Part shown: piece by piece, positions 46,960 to 56,938 of the stretch
How the letters are laid out: every line of letters begins with the position of its first letter
How positions within the stretch are numbered: the stretch's first letter is position 1
Assembly (NCBI RefSeq): GCF_011170125.1
Contig: NZ_BLLN01000003.1
Location: 744,001 to 808,000 of the forward strand
DNA length: 64,000 nucleotides
Source of the DNA: Streptomyces diastaticus subsp. diastaticus
GTDB lineage: Bacteria; Actinomycetota; Actinomycetes; Streptomycetales; Streptomycetaceae
Direction of reading: 5' to 3'
Translations under genes and position numbers: made by a program
Notes under the pieces: model-generated
The model's database searches: none
Seen by the model: the letters and a program-made list of their open reading frames with translations, nothing else
What the model was told of the DNA's origin: nothing

Positions 46960-47727
46960 TCACTCCCAGCGGAAGAAGCGCCCCGCCGCCGCGAGCGCGG
47001 CCACCGCCCACACCGCGAGGATGCCGGTCTGGGCGAGGGGCAGTCCGGCCCCGTCCTGGAGGATCGCGCGCAGTCCCTCGGAGAGCGCAGAGATGGGCAG
47101 CCATCCGAGCGCCGCGCCGACCGCGTCCGGGAACTTCGACAGCGGCACGACGACCCCGCCGCCGACGAGCAGCAGCAGGAAGACCAGGTTGGCCGCGGCC
47201 AGCGTCGCCTCGGCCTTCAGCGTGCCCGCCATCAGCAGGCCGAGCCCGGAGAAGGCCGCCGTACCGAGCGCCAGCAGCAGGAGCACGGCGAGCGGGTTGC
47301 CGTGCGGGGACCAGCCCAGCGCCAGCGCGATCACCGCCAGCAGCACCACCTGGATCACCTCGGTGACCAGCACCGCCAAGGTCTTCGACGCCATCAGGGC
47401 CCAGCGGGGGAGCGGCGAGGCCCCCAGCCGCTTGAGGACGCCGTAGCGGCGCTCGAAGCCGGTGGCGATGGCCTGGCCGGTGAACGCGGTGGACATCACG
47501 GCGAGCGCGAGGACGCCGGGGGCGAGGAAGTCGACCGGCTCGTCGGCGCCGGTGTCGACGACGTCCACCGTGGAGAAGAGGACCAGCAGCAGCGACGGGA
47601 TGATCACGGTGAGCAGCAGCTGCTCACCGTTGCGCAGCAGCAGCCTGGTCTCGAAGGCGGCCTGGGCGGCGATCATGCGGCCCACCGGCGCCGCCCCGGG
47701 CCTCGGGGCGTAGGTACCGGTCCTCAT
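46960..47727 (-). CDS. ABC-2 type exporter permease
   Basis: 255 residues with six hydrophobic segments (about 37-53, 68-85, 118-140, 144-165, 172-195, 228-248), fitting the ABC-2 membrane subunit. Overlaps the ATPase gene by four bases (ATGA), so the two form one exporter. Substrate unknown; the position next to haem genes and sufR hints at haem or lipid export but is not evidence. Confidence 0.88.
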   Translation of the reverse strand: MRTGTYAPRPGAAPVGRMIAAQAAFETRLLLRNGEQLLLTVIIPSLLLVLFSTVDVVDTGADEPVDFLAPGVLALAVMSTAFTGQAIATGFERRYGVLKRLGASPLPRWALMASKTLAVLVTEVIQVVLLAVIALALGWSPHGNPLAVLLLLALGTAAFSGLGLLMAGTLKAEATLAAANLVFLLLLVGGGVVVPLSKFPDAVGAALGWLPISALSEGLRAILQDGAGLPLAQTGILAVWAVAALAAAGRFFRWE

Positions 47728-48683
47728 GCGCGCAGCTCCTTGCCGGTCAGTTCGAGGAAGACGTCCTCCAGGGTGTGGCGCTCCACCGAGAGCTGGTCGG
47801 GCATCACCCCGTGCTGGGCGCACCAGGAGGTGACGGTGGCCAGCAGCTGCGGGTCGACGGTGCCGGTCAGCCGGTACGAGCCGGGCACCAGCTCGACGGC
47901 GGCGGTGTCGGCGGGCAGCGCCTTCAGCAGCGAGGCCAGGTCCAGGCCGGAGCGGCCGGTGAAGCGCAGGGTGTTCTCGGCGCCGCCCCGGCACAGCTCC
48001 TCGGGGCTGCCCTGGGCGACGACGCGCCCGGCGTCGATGATCGCCACGTCGTCGGCGAGCTGCTCGGCCTCGTCCATCGCGTGGGTGGTCAGCACCACGC
48101 TGACGCCGTCGGCGCGCAGCTCGCGGACCAGCTCCCAGGTGGAGCGGCGGGCCTGCGGGTCGAGCCCGGCGGTCGGCTCGTCGAGGAAGACCAGTTCGGG
48201 GCGGCCCACCACGGCCATGGCGAGCGCGAGCCGCTGCTGCTGGCCGCCGGACAGGCGCCGGTAGGTGGTGCGGCCGCAGGAGCCGAGGCCGAGACGTTCG
48301 ACCAGCGCGTCCACGTCCAGCGGGTGGGCGTGCAGCTTCGCCATGTGCCGCAGCATCTCGTCGGCGCGGGCGCCGGAGTAGACGCCGCCGGACTGGAGCA
48401 TCACGCCGATCCGCGGGCGCAGCGCGGGCGCCTCGCGGACCGGGTCGAGGCCGAGTACACGGACGGTGCCGGCATCGGGCCTGCGGTAGCCCTCGCACGT
48501 CTCGACCGTGGTGGTCTTGCCCGCGCCGTTGGGGCCGAGGACGGCGGTGACGCCCGCCCGGGCGGTGAGGTCGAGGCCGTCGACGGCGGTCTTGGTGCCG
48601 TACCGCTTGATCAGGCCCCGCACCTGGAGAACGGGCTCCGGTGAGGCGGGCCGGGGAATCTCGCCCGGTGGGGTGCTGCGCAT
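47724..48683 (-). CDS. ABC transporter ATP-binding protein
   Basis: 319 residues. Walker A GPNGAGKTT (about residue 55-63), signature LSGGQQQRL, Walker B LVFLDEPTAGLD and a long C-terminal domain typical of ABC-2 drug/haem export ATPases. ATG 48683 is chosen; an in-frame extension upstream is Pro/Arg-rich and improbable. Divergent from sufR across a 248-bp region with two palindromes. Confidence 0.92.
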   Translation of the reverse strand: MRSTPPGEIPRPASPEPVLQVRGLIKRYGTKTAVDGLDLTARAGVTAVLGPNGAGKTTTVETCEGYRRPDAGTVRVLGLDPVREAPALRPRIGVMLQSGGVYSGARADEMLRHMAKLHAHPLDVDALVERLGLGSCGRTTYRRLSGGQQQRLALAMAVVGRPELVFLDEPTAGLDPQARRSTWELVRELRADGVSVVLTTHAMDEAEQLADDVAIIDAGRVVAQGSPEELCRGGAENTLRFTGRSGLDLASLLKALPADTAAVELVPGSYRLTGTVDPQLLATVTSWCAQHGVMPDQLSVERHTLEDVFLELTGKELRA

Positions 48684-48845
48684 ACCGGAGAGTCTAGGGA
48701 CGGGCCCCCGCGCCCCGGTACGTGGGCCGCGGGGCCGCGTCCGCCGCCGGGCCGGCCCGGAGGCGGACGCGCCGGACGGTGACCGCGCGTGCCCTGCCGG
48801 TGTGGTTCCTTGTGACGGGTGGGACCGGTACCACAGCAAGAACGG

Positions 48846-48880
48846 TTAGGTAACCCTAAGTGATCGAAACCACTCAGTGG
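48846..48880. promoter_or_regulatory. Two operator-like palindromes upstream of sufR
   Basis: TTAGG-TAAC-CCTAA (48846-48859) and CCACT-C-AGTGG (48870-48880) sit side by side between the divergent ABC ATPase gene and sufR. SufR proteins bind palindromes ahead of their own operon, so autoregulation is likely. The exact operator is not proven. Confidence 0.5.
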
Positions 48881-48931
48881 TCGCCACCTGCGCGGTTGTC
48901 GCTCTCGGTCGAATTACGCAACAATGGCGTT

Positions 48932-49660
48932 GTGAAAAAGGCTGGCGAGGCTCCGCAGGAGGAACTCGCGACCGGTGAGCGCTCCACCCGCAACCGTGTC
49001 GCGCGCTCCATCCTGGACCACGGCCCCTCCACGGTCGCCGCCCTGGCGAAGCGGCTCGGGCTCACCCAGGCCGCCGTCCGCAGGCACCTCGACGCGCTCG
49101 TCACCGACGGCGTCGTCGAATCCCGCGAACAGCGCGTCTACGGCGCCCGGACCAGGGGCAGGCCCGCCAAGGTCTTCGCCCTCACCGACTGCGGGCGGGA
49201 CGCCTTCGACCAGTCCTACGACACGCTCGCCGCGGACGCGCTGCGCTGGATCGCCGAGACGGCCGGGCCCGAGGCGGTCGCCGCCTTCGCCCGGGCCAGG
49301 GTCGCCGCCCAGGCCGAGCAGTACCGCGCCGCCATGGGTGACGCGGACCCGGCGGACCGCGCCCACGCGCTGGCCAAGGCGCTGAGCGCCGACGGGTACC
49401 CTGCTACGGCGCGTAGCGCCCCCGAGCCGCAGCAGGGTGAGCAGCTCTGCCAGCACCACTGCCCGGTCGCGCACGTGGCCGAGCAGTTCCCACAGCTCTG
49501 CGAGGCGGAGACCGAGGTCTTCTCCCAGCTCCTGGGCACCCACGTCCAGCGCCTCGCGACCATCGCGCACGGAGACGGCGTCTGCACGACGTTCATCCCG
49601 CGCGCCACCCCGCAGACCACCGACACATCAGCAAGCACGGCCGGGAGGAACCCCGCATGA
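48932..49660 (+). CDS. sufR: SufR, Fe-S-sensing repressor of the suf operon
   Basis: 242 residues. Winged HTH at about residues 20-85 ([20 protein letters not shown] then [13 protein letters not shown]). Four Cys (Cys173, Cys177, Cys190, Cys218) in the C-terminal part can hold a [4Fe-4S] cluster. In Streptomyces and mycobacteria SufR represses the suf genes when clusters are sufficient. GTG start; ATGA overlap with sufB shows it leads the operon and is translated with it. Confidence 0.94.
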   Translation: MKKAGEAPQEELATGERSTRNRVARSILDHGPSTVAALAKRLGLTQAAVRRHLDALVTDGVVESREQRVYGARTRGRPAKVFALTDCGRDAFDQSYDTLAADALRWIAETAGPEAVAAFARARVAAQAEQYRAAMGDADPADRAHALAKALSADGYPATARSAPEPQQGEQLCQHHCPVAHVAEQFPQLCEAETEVFSQLLGTHVQRLATIAHGDGVCTTFIPRATPQTTDTSASTAGRNPA

Positions 49661-51078
49661 CGCTCCCCACGGAGACTGCCCACCCCGAACTCGAGGGCCT
49701 GGGTACGTACGAGTACGGCTGGGCCGACTCCGACGCGGCCGGAGCCTCCGCCCGGCGTGGCATCGGCGAGGACGTCGTCCGCGACATCTCCTCCAAGAAG
49801 TCCGAGCCGGAGTGGATGACCAAGCTCCGCCTCAAGGGCCTGAAGCTCTTCGGCAAGAAGCCCATGCCGAACTGGGGCTCGGACCTCTCCGGCATCGACT
49901 TCGACAACATCAAGTACTTCGTGCGGTCCACCGAGAAGCAGGCCGAGTCCTGGGAGGACCTGCCGGAGGACATCAAGAACACGTACGACAAGCTCGGCAT
50001 CCCCGAGGCGGAGAAGCAGCGCCTGGTCGCGGGCGTCGCCGCGCAGTACGAGTCGGAGGTCGTCTACCACCAGATCCGCGAGGACCTGGAGGAGCAGGGC
50101 GTCATCTTCCTCGACACCGACACCGCCCTGAAGGAGCACCCGGAGCTCTTCCAGGAGTACTTCGGCACCGTCATCCCGGCCGGCGACAACAAGTTCGCCG
50201 CGCTGAACACGGCCGTGTGGTCCGGCGGCTCCTTCATCTACGTGCCGAAGGGCGTGCACGTGGAGATCCCGCTCCAGGCCTACTTCCGGATCAACACGGA
50301 GAACATGGGCCAGTTCGAGCGGACGCTGATCATCGTCGACGAGGACGCCTACGTCCACTACGTCGAGGGCTGCACCGCGCCGATCTACAAGACGGACTCG
50401 CTGCACTCCGCGGTCGTCGAGATCATCGTCAAGAAGGGCGGCCGCTGCCGCTACACGACCATCCAGAACTGGTCGAACAACGTCTACAACCTGGTCACCA
50501 AGCGCGCCGTGGCGTACGAGGGCGCGACCATGGAGTGGGTCGACGGCAACATCGGCTCCAAGGTCACCATGAAGTACCCGGCCGTCTACCTGATGGGCGA
50601 GCACGCCAAGGGCGAGACGCTCTCCATCGCCTTCGCCGGCGAGGGCCAGCACCAGGACGCGGGCGCCAAGATGGTCCACATGGCCCCCAACACCTCCTCC
50701 AACATCGTCTCCAAGTCGGTGGCGCGAGGCGGCGGCCGCACCTCCTACCGCGGTCTCATCGAGATCGGTGAGGGCGCCCCGGGGGCGAAGTCGAACGTGC
50801 TGTGCGACGCACTGCTGGTCGACACCATCTCCCGCTCGGACACCTACCCCTACGTGGACGTCCGCGAGGACGACGTGTCCATGGGCCACGAGGCGACCGT
50901 CTCCAAGGTCTCCGAGGACCAGCTCTTCTACCTGATGAGCCGCGGCCTCACCGAGTTCGAGGCGATGGCGATGATCGTGCGCGGCTTCGTCGAGCCGATC
51001 GCCAAGGAGCTCCCCATGGAGTACGCGCTGGAACTCAACCGGCTGATCGAGCTCCAGATGGAAGGCGCCGTCGGCTGA
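49657..51078 (+). CDS. sufB: Fe-S assembly scaffold SufB
   Basis: 473 residues, normal size. SufB beta-helix core with conserved [20 protein letters not shown] and [13 protein letters not shown]. It forms the SufBC2D scaffold, where clusters are built. ATG overlaps the sufR stop. A 244-bp gap, without a clear promoter, separates it from sufD. Confidence 0.97.
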   Translation: MTLPTETAHPELEGLGTYEYGWADSDAAGASARRGIGEDVVRDISSKKSEPEWMTKLRLKGLKLFGKKPMPNWGSDLSGIDFDNIKYFVRSTEKQAESWEDLPEDIKNTYDKLGIPEAEKQRLVAGVAAQYESEVVYHQIREDLEEQGVIFLDTDTALKEHPELFQEYFGTVIPAGDNKFAALNTAVWSGGSFIYVPKGVHVEIPLQAYFRINTENMGQFERTLIIVDEDAYVHYVEGCTAPIYKTDSLHSAVVEIIVKKGGRCRYTTIQNWSNNVYNLVTKRAVAYEGATMEWVDGNIGSKVTMKYPAVYLMGEHAKGETLSIAFAGEGQHQDAGAKMVHMAPNTSSNIVSKSVARGGGRTSYRGLIEIGEGAPGAKSNVLCDALLVDTISRSDTYPYVDVREDDVSMGHEATVSKVSEDQLFYLMSRGLTEFEAMAMIVRGFVEPIAKELPMEYALELNRLIELQMEGAVG

Positions 51079-51322
51079 CGCCGAGCCCGTAGCACGAGGG
51101 GGCGCCTTCACGGCCCCGCACGGCGCCCGCGGGCGCCCGGCACGCACTCCCGCCCCACCGGGCGAAAGCCCGAGTACGTCCAGTACGAGAGCTTCCGCCC
51201 GGCGTGCCGAGAGCACGCACCGGCCACCGCGGAGACCGCACAGGACGGTGAAGGCACCCCCTGACGAAGTCCTCCGGCTCGGTTCGCTGAGTCCGACGCA
51301 GAGAGAGAGCACCACGACAGCC

Positions 51323-52522
51323 ATGGCTGAGGCCCAGAACGCCCCCGTCCAGGGGGGCACCGTGCCGGCGGGTTCCACCACCGCCGGTCAGATCGCGGTG
51401 GCCGCCGAGTCGACCGTCGCCACGCGCATGAGCGCGCCCCCCTCGTACGACGTGGCCGACTTCCCGGTCCCGCACGGCCGCGAGGAGGAGTGGCGGTTCA
51501 CGCCGCTGGAGCGGCTGCGCGGCCTGCACGACGGCACCGCCGTCGCCGACGGCGGCATCCGCGTCGAGATCTCCACCCCCGAGGGGGTCACCCAGGAGAC
51601 CGTCGGCCGCGACGACGCCCGCGTCGGCCGGGCCGGCAAGCCCGTCGACCGCGTCGCCGCCCAGGCGTACAGCGCCTTCGAGAAGGCGTCGGTCATCACC
51701 GTGCCCAAGGAGGCGCGGCCCGAGGAGCCGATCCGGATCACCGTGCACGGCGAGGGCGGCACCGCCTACGCCCACCAGGTGATCGAACTCGGCGCCTTCG
51801 CCGAGGCCGTCGTGGTCGTCGACCACACCGGTGACGCGGTCCTCGCCGCGGGCGTCGACTACCTCATCGGCGACGGCGCCAAGCTCACCGTCGTCTCCGT
51901 CCAGGACTGGGACGACAACGCCGTCCACGTCGGCCAGCACAACGCGCTGATCGGCCGCGACGCCTCGTTCAAGTCCGTCGTCGTCACCTTCGGCGGCGAC
52001 CTGGTCCGGCTGCACCCGCGCGTCAACTACGCCTCGACCGGCGGTTCGGCCGAACTGATCGGCCTGTACTTCACCGACCGGGGCCAGCACCAGGAGCACC
52101 GCCTCCTGGTCGACCACGACCAGCCGCACTGCACCTCGAACGTCGTCTACAAGGGCGCGCTCCAGGGCGACGACGCGCACGCCGTCTGGATCGGCGACGT
52201 CCTCATCGAGGCCGCCGCCGAGGGCACCGACACCTACGAGATGAACCGCAACCTCGTCCTCACCGACGGCGCGCGGGTGGACTCGGTGCCGAACCTCGAG
52301 ATCGAGACCGGCGAGATCGTCGGCGCCGGCCACGCCTCGGCGACCGGCCGCTTCGACGACGAGCAGCTCTTCTACCTGATGGCCCGCGGCATCCCCGAGG
52401 CCGACGCCCGCCGCCTGGTGGTCCGCGGCTTCTTCGCCGAGCTGGTCCAGCAGATCGGGCTGCCCGACGTCGAGGAGCGGCTGCTCGCCAAGATCGAGGC
52501 CGAACTGGAGGCCGCGGTCTGA
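51323..52522 (+). CDS. sufD: Fe-S assembly protein SufD
   Basis: 399 residues. C-terminal beta-helix with the SufD hallmarks GQHQEHRLLVDHDQPHCTSN and a C-terminal domain shared with SufB (DDEQLFYLMARGIPEADA). It partners SufB in the scaffold. ATG at 51323; an in-frame extension to 51248 is not supported. Stop overlaps the next ATG (TGATG). Confidence 0.95.
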   Translation: MAEAQNAPVQGGTVPAGSTTAGQIAVAAESTVATRMSAPPSYDVADFPVPHGREEEWRFTPLERLRGLHDGTAVADGGIRVEISTPEGVTQETVGRDDARVGRAGKPVDRVAAQAYSAFEKASVITVPKEARPEEPIRITVHGEGGTAYAHQVIELGAFAEAVVVVDHTGDAVLAAGVDYLIGDGAKLTVVSVQDWDDNAVHVGQHNALIGRDASFKSVVVTFGGDLVRLHPRVNYASTGGSAELIGLYFTDRGQHQEHRLLVDHDQPHCTSNVVYKGALQGDDAHAVWIGDVLIEAAAEGTDTYEMNRNLVLTDGARVDSVPNLEIETGEIVGAGHASATGRFDDEQLFYLMARGIPEADARRLVVRGFFAELVQQIGLPDVEERLLAKIEAELEAAV

Positions 52523-52845
52523 TGGCCATCGCGTACGTGAGGGCCTGCGGCCTCAGCGAGCTGGAGGAGGACACCCCCAAGCGGGTGGAACTCGACGGCA
52601 CGCCGGTCTCCGTGGTGCGCACGGAGGGCGAGGTGTTCGCGATCAACGACATCTGCTCGCACGCCAACGTCTCGCTCTCCGAGGGCGAGGTCGAGGACTG
52701 CCAGATCGAGTGCTGGCTCCACGGCTCCGCCTTCGACCTGCGCACCGGCAAGCCCTCCGGGCCGCCGGCCACGCGCCCCGTCCCCGTATACCCCGTAAAG
52801 ATCGAAGGGGACGACGTGCTCGTCTCCCTCACCCAGGAGTCCTGA
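52522..52845 (+). CDS. Rieske-type ferredoxin of the suf operon
   Basis: 107 residues. Rieske ligands: Cys45 and His47 (CSHANVSL), Cys64 and His67 (CWLHGSAFD). Cytoplasmic, no signal. Such small Rieske ferredoxins occur in actinobacterial suf operons and may supply electrons for cluster building; the exact partner is not known. ATG overlaps the sufD stop. Confidence 0.9.
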   Translation: MAIAYVRACGLSELEEDTPKRVELDGTPVSVVRTEGEVFAINDICSHANVSLSEGEVEDCQIECWLHGSAFDLRTGKPSGPPATRPVPVYPVKIEGDDVLVSLTQES

Positions 52846-52851
52846 GGCACC

Positions 52852-53616
52852 ATGGCAACGCTTGAAATCCGCGACCTGCACGTCACCGTCGAGGCCGACA
52901 ACGCCACGAAGGAGATCCTCAAGGGCGTCGACCTGACCGTGAAGCAGGGCGAGACGCACGCCATCATGGGCCCGAACGGCTCGGGCAAGTCGACGCTCGC
53001 CTACTCGCTGGCAGGCCACCCCAAGTACACGATCACCGGCGGCACCGTCACCCTCGACGGCGAGGACGTCCTGGAGATGTCCGTCGACGAGCGGGCCCGC
53101 GCCGGCCTCTTCCTCGCCATGCAGTACCCGGTCGAGGTCCCCGGCGTCTCCGTCTCCAACTTCCTGCGCACCTCCGCCACCGCCGTCCGCGGCGAGGCCC
53201 CGAAGCTGCGCACCTGGGTGAAGGAGGTCAGGGAGGCCATGGAGAGTCTCCACATGGACCCCGCCTTCGCCGAGCGCAACGTCAACGAGGGCTTCTCCGG
53301 CGGTGAGAAGAAGCGCCACGAGATCCTTCAGCTCGAACTGCTCAAGCCGAAGGTCGCGATCCTCGACGAGACCGACTCCGGCCTCGACGTGGACGCCCTG
53401 CGCGTCGTCTCCGAGGGCGTCAACCGCGTCCGCGAGGGCGGCGAGGTCGGCACCCTGCTGATCACGCACTACACCCGCATCCTGCGGTACATCAAGCCCG
53501 ACCACGTCCACGTCTTCGCGGGCGGCCGCATCGCCGAGTCCGGCGGCGCGGAGCTGGCCGACAAGCTGGAGGCGGAGGGCTACGAGTCCTACGTGAAGGG
53601 TGGCGCATCCGCGTGA
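52852..53616 (+). CDS. sufC: Fe-S assembly ATPase SufC
   Basis: 254 residues. Walker A GPNGSGKST (residues 40-48), signature FSGGEKKRHEILQ and Walker B-like VAILDETDSGLDVDAL. It powers the SufBCD complex. The stop overlaps the sufS GTG (GTGA). Confidence 0.96.
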   Translation: MATLEIRDLHVTVEADNATKEILKGVDLTVKQGETHAIMGPNGSGKSTLAYSLAGHPKYTITGGTVTLDGEDVLEMSVDERARAGLFLAMQYPVEVPGVSVSNFLRTSATAVRGEAPKLRTWVKEVREAMESLHMDPAFAERNVNEGFSGGEKKRHEILQLELLKPKVAILDETDSGLDVDALRVVSEGVNRVREGGEVGTLLITHYTRILRYIKPDHVHVFAGGRIAESGGAELADKLEAEGYESYVKGGASA

Positions 53617-54881
53617 CTGTGGCCCATCAGGGGCTCTCCGGCCTCCTCGACACCGAGGCGATCCGCAAGGACTTCCCGATCCTGCACCGGGAGATCCACG
53701 ACGGCAGGAAACTCGTCTACCTGGACAACGCGGCGACCTCCCAGACGCCCCGCCAGGTGCTCGACGTGCTCAGCGAGTACTACGAGCAGCACAACGCCAA
53801 CGTCCATCGCGGCGTGCACGTGCTCGCCGAGGAGGCCACGGCGCTGTACGAGGGCTCCCGCGACAAGGTCGCCGCCTTCATCAACGCCCCGAGCCGCGAC
53901 GAGGTGATCTTCACCAAGAACGCCTCCGAGTCGCTCAACCTCGTCGCGAACATGCTGGGCTGGGCCGACGAGCCCTACCGCGTCGACGCCGACACCGAGA
54001 TCGTCATCACGGAGATGGAGCACCACTCCAACATCGTGCCGTGGCAGCTGCTCTCGCAGCGCACCGGCGCGAAGCTGAAGTGGTTCGGGCTGACCGACGA
54101 CGGCCGCCTCGACCTCTCCGACATCGACGAGGTCATCACCGAGAAGACGAAGATCGTCTCCTTCACCCTCGTCTCCAACCTGCTGGGCACGCTCAACCCG
54201 GTCGAGAAGATCGTCCGGCGCGCCCAGCAGGTCGGCGCCCTGGTCCTCATCGACGCCTCGCAGGCCGCCCCGCACATGCCCCTGGACGTCCAGGCGCTCC
54301 AGGCCGACTTCGTGGCCTTCACCGGCCACAAGATGTGCGGGCCGACCGGCATCGGCGTCCTGTGGGGCCGCCAGGAGCTGCTGGAGGACCTGCCGCCGTT
54401 CCTCGGCGGCGGCGAGATGATCGAGACCGTCTCGATGCACTCCTCGACGTACGCTCCCGCGCCGTACAAGTTCGAGGCCGGCACGCCGCCGATCTCCCAG
54501 GCCATCGGCCTGGGCGCGGCGGTGGACTACCTCAGCTCCATCGGCATGGAGAAGATCGCCGCCCACGAGCACGCGATCACCGAGTACGCCGTCGAGCGCC
54601 TGCTCCAGGTCCCCGGCCTGCGCATCATCGGCCCGGCCTCGGCCGAGGACCGGGGTGCGGCGATCTCCTTCACGCTGGGCGACATCCATCCGCACGACGT
54701 CGGGCAGGTCCTCGACGAACAGGGCATCGCGGTCCGCGTGGGACACCACTGCGCGCGCCCGGTCTGCCTGCGGTACGGAATTCCCGCGACCACGCGGGCG
54801 TCGTTCTATCTGTACTCCACGCCCGCCGAGGTCGACGCCTTGGTGGACGGGCTGGAGCACGTACGGAACTTCTTCGGCTGA
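53613..54881 (+). CDS. sufS: Cysteine desulfurase SufS
   Basis: 422 residues. PLP Lys240 in TGHKMCGPTG and catalytic Cys380 in GHHCARPVC; the LYSTPAEVD end matches group II desulfurases. It takes sulfur from cysteine for the SufU/SufBCD system. GTG start; 10 bp to sufU. Confidence 0.96.
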   Translation: MTVAHQGLSGLLDTEAIRKDFPILHREIHDGRKLVYLDNAATSQTPRQVLDVLSEYYEQHNANVHRGVHVLAEEATALYEGSRDKVAAFINAPSRDEVIFTKNASESLNLVANMLGWADEPYRVDADTEIVITEMEHHSNIVPWQLLSQRTGAKLKWFGLTDDGRLDLSDIDEVITEKTKIVSFTLVSNLLGTLNPVEKIVRRAQQVGALVLIDASQAAPHMPLDVQALQADFVAFTGHKMCGPTGIGVLWGRQELLEDLPPFLGGGEMIETVSMHSSTYAPAPYKFEAGTPPISQAIGLGAAVDYLSSIGMEKIAAHEHAITEYAVERLLQVPGLRIIGPASAEDRGAAISFTLGDIHPHDVGQVLDEQGIAVRVGHHCARPVCLRYGIPATTRASFYLYSTPAEVDALVDGLEHVRNFFG

Positions 54882-54891
54882 GGGACGGCTC

Positions 54892-55368
54892 GTGAAGCTG
54901 GATTCGATGTACCAGGACGTGATCCTGGACCACTACAAGAACCCGCACGGGCGGGGGCTGCGCGAGGGTGACGCCGAGGTGCACCACGTGAACCCGACGT
55001 GCGGCGACGAGATCACCCTGCGGGTCAGGTACGACGGCGAGCGCATCGCCGACGTCAGCTACGAGGGGCAGGGCTGTTCCATCAGCCAGGCCAGCGCCTC
55101 GGTGCTGAACGACCTGCTGGTCGGCAAAGACCTGGCCCAGGCGCGGAAGATCCAGGGCACCTTCCTGGAGCTGATGCAGTCCAAGGGCCAGATCGAGCCG
55201 GACGACGCCATGGAGGAGGTGCTGGAGGACGCCGTCGCGTTCGCCGGCGTCTCCAAGTACCCGGCACGCGTCAAGTGCGCGCTGCTGAGCTGGATGGCAT
55301 GGAAGGACGCGACCGCCCAGGCCCTGGGCGAGGACGCGAGCGACACGACCGCGAGGAGGACGGCATGA
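54892..55368 (+). CDS. sufU: Sulfur-transfer protein SufU
   Basis: 158 residues. Zinc ligands Cys37 (PTCGDE), Cys62 (QGCSIS) and Cys129 (VKCALL), plus Asp39, as in zinc-dependent SufU that accepts sulfur from SufS. GTG start with GAGGGAC upstream; stop overlaps the next ATG. Confidence 0.94.
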   Translation: MKLDSMYQDVILDHYKNPHGRGLREGDAEVHHVNPTCGDEITLRVRYDGERIADVSYEGQGCSISQASASVLNDLLVGKDLAQARKIQGTFLELMQSKGQIEPDDAMEEVLEDAVAFAGVSKYPARVKCALLSWMAWKDATAQALGEDASDTTARRTA

Positions 55369-55703
55369 GCGAGAACGCCGAGGCCACTCTGAAGCCCGCC
55401 TCCGAGGAGGAGGTCCGCGAGGCGCTGCTGGACGTCGTCGACCCCGAGCTGGGGATCGACGTCGTCAACCTGGGCCTGATCTACGGGGTGCACGTCGACG
55501 ACGCGAACATCGCGACCATCGACATGACCCTGACCTCGGCGGCCTGCCCGCTGACCGACGTCATCGAGGACCAGGCCAAGTCGGCCACCGACGGGATCGT
55601 CAACGAGCTCCGGATCAACTGGGTCTGGATGCCGCCGTGGGGCCCCGACAAGATCACCGACGACGGGCGCGAGCAGCTCAGGGCACTGGGCTTCAACGTC
55701 TGA
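55365..55703 (+). CDS. SufT-like DUF59 (MIP18/PaaD) Fe-S assembly factor
   Basis: 112 residues. DPELGIDVVNLGLIY (about 26-40) and the TSAACPLTD Cys motif (about 58-66) define the DUF59 family, which helps load Fe-S clusters onto target proteins. Last gene of the operon, ATGA overlap with sufU. Two hairpins follow. Confidence 0.92.
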   Translation: MSENAEATLKPASEEEVREALLDVVDPELGIDVVNLGLIYGVHVDDANIATIDMTLTSAACPLTDVIEDQAKSATDGIVNELRINWVWMPPWGPDKITDDGREQLRALGFNV

Positions 55704-55707
55704 GTTC

Positions 55708-55731
55708 CGGGTGCGCCGCGGCGCACCCGGG
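55708..55731 (+). terminator. 24-bp perfect palindrome after the suf operon
   Basis: CCGGGTGCGCCG and CGGCGCACCCGG abut with no spacer (55708-55719, 55720-55731). A second hairpin (AAGGCGGG...CCCCGCCTT, about 55734-55771) follows, then TCTC. Together they form the suf operon terminator. Confidence 0.65.
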
Positions 55732-55860
55732 GAAGGCGGGATCCACCGGTCACGGCCGGTGGACCCCGCCTTCTCGGCGTGCCGGACCTGCTCGGAACCC
55801 TCCGGCGGCACCTGCCGTCCGCGCCGCGCGCTCGGTTGGCCCGGGCGGGGTGAGGACGGT

Positions 55861-55866
55861 TAGGTT
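55861..55866 (+). promoter_or_regulatory. -10 of a leaderless dapD promoter
   Basis: TAGGTT is six bases before the dapD ATG, so transcription should begin on the start codon. It sits in TTAGGTTGCC, which only partly resembles an iron (DmdR) box. Confidence 0.45.
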
Positions 55867-55872
55867 GCCCTC

Positions 55873-56862
55873 ATGACCGACTCGACTGCTACTCGTACCA
55901 CCGGCGCCGTCGCCGCCGGGCTGGCCACGCTCTCCGCCGACGGCACGGTGCTCGACACCTGGTTCCCGGCGCCCGAACTGACCGACGAGCCCGGTCCCGC
56001 CGGCACCGAACGGCTCACCGCGACGCAGGCCGCCGAGGCGCTCGGTGAGGCCGCCGCCCAGGTGCTGGGTGAGGACCCGCGCCGCGGGGTGGAGACCGTC
56101 GCGGTGCGTACGGTCATCACCTCCCTCGACGACAAGCCGGTCGACACCCACGACGTCTACCTGCGGCTCCACCTGCTCAGCCACCGCCTGGTCCGTCCGC
56201 ACGGCCAGAACCTGGAGGGCATCTTCGCCCACCTCGCCAACGTCGCGTGGACCTCGCTCGGCCCCGTCCCGGTCGACTACCTGGAGCAGGCCCGGCTCAA
56301 CGCCCGCGTCGCCGGGCTGCACCTCCAGGTCACCTCGGTGGACAAGTTCCCCCGGATGACCGACTACGTCGCCCCGAAGGGCGTCCGCATCGCCGACGCC
56401 GACCGCGTCCGGCTCGGCGCGCACCTCGCCGAGGGCACCACGGTGATGCACGAGGGCTTCGTCAACTTCAACGCGGGCACGCTCGGCACCTCCATGATCG
56501 AGGGCCGCGTCTCGGCCGGCGTGGTCGTCGGCGACGGCTCCGACATCGGCGGCGGCGCCTCCACCATGGGCACCCTCTCGGGCGGCGGCAACGTCGTCAT
56601 CTCCATCGGCGAGCGCTGCCTCGTCGGCGCCGAGGCCGGCATCGGCATCGGCCTGGGCGACGAGTGCGTGGTCGAGGCAGGGCTCTACCTCACGGCGGGC
56701 ACCCTGGTCACGCTCCCCGACGGCGAGGTCGTCAAGGCCCGCGAGCTGAGCGGCGCCTCGCACATCCTCTTCCGCCGCAACTCGGTCACCGGCGCCGTCG
56801 AGGGCCGCCCGAACAACGCGGTCTGGGGCGGGCTGAACGAGGTCCTGCACAGCCACAACTGA
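55873..56862 (+). CDS. dapD: Tetrahydrodipicolinate N-succinyltransferase
   Basis: 329 residues. C-terminal left-handed beta-helix (hexapeptide repeats from about residue 170 to 270) and the actinobacterial DapD N-terminal domain. It succinylates tetrahydrodipicolinate on the way to meso-diaminopimelate and lysine. ATG with leaderless promoter. It converges with a nuclease gene; a strong terminator lies between. Confidence 0.94.
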   Translation: MTDSTATRTTGAVAAGLATLSADGTVLDTWFPAPELTDEPGPAGTERLTATQAAEALGEAAAQVLGEDPRRGVETVAVRTVITSLDDKPVDTHDVYLRLHLLSHRLVRPHGQNLEGIFAHLANVAWTSLGPVPVDYLEQARLNARVAGLHLQVTSVDKFPRMTDYVAPKGVRIADADRVRLGAHLAEGTTVMHEGFVNFNAGTLGTSMIEGRVSAGVVVGDGSDIGGGASTMGTLSGGGNVVISIGERCLVGAEAGIGIGLGDECVVEAGLYLTAGTLVTLPDGEVVKARELSGASHILFRRNSVTGAVEGRPNNAVWGGLNEVLHSHN

Positions 56863-56892
56863 CCCGGCGCGCCCGGTCCAGGAGTCAGCGGA

Positions 56893-56924
56893 ACGGCCCG
56901 CCCCGGAACGCCGGGGCGGGCCGT
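56893..56924. terminator. Bidirectional terminator between dapD and nuclease gene
   Basis: ACGGCCCGCCCCGG (56893-56906) pairs perfectly with CCGGGGCGGGCCGT (56911-56924) around loop AACG. It suits both converging genes. Confidence 0.75.
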
Positions 56925-56938
56925 CCGTCGTGCCCGGC

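Noticed and set aside
55855..55872. Iron (DmdR/IdeR) box before dapD
   Set aside because: Only one half resembles the TTAGGTTAGG consensus; the better explanation is a -10 element.
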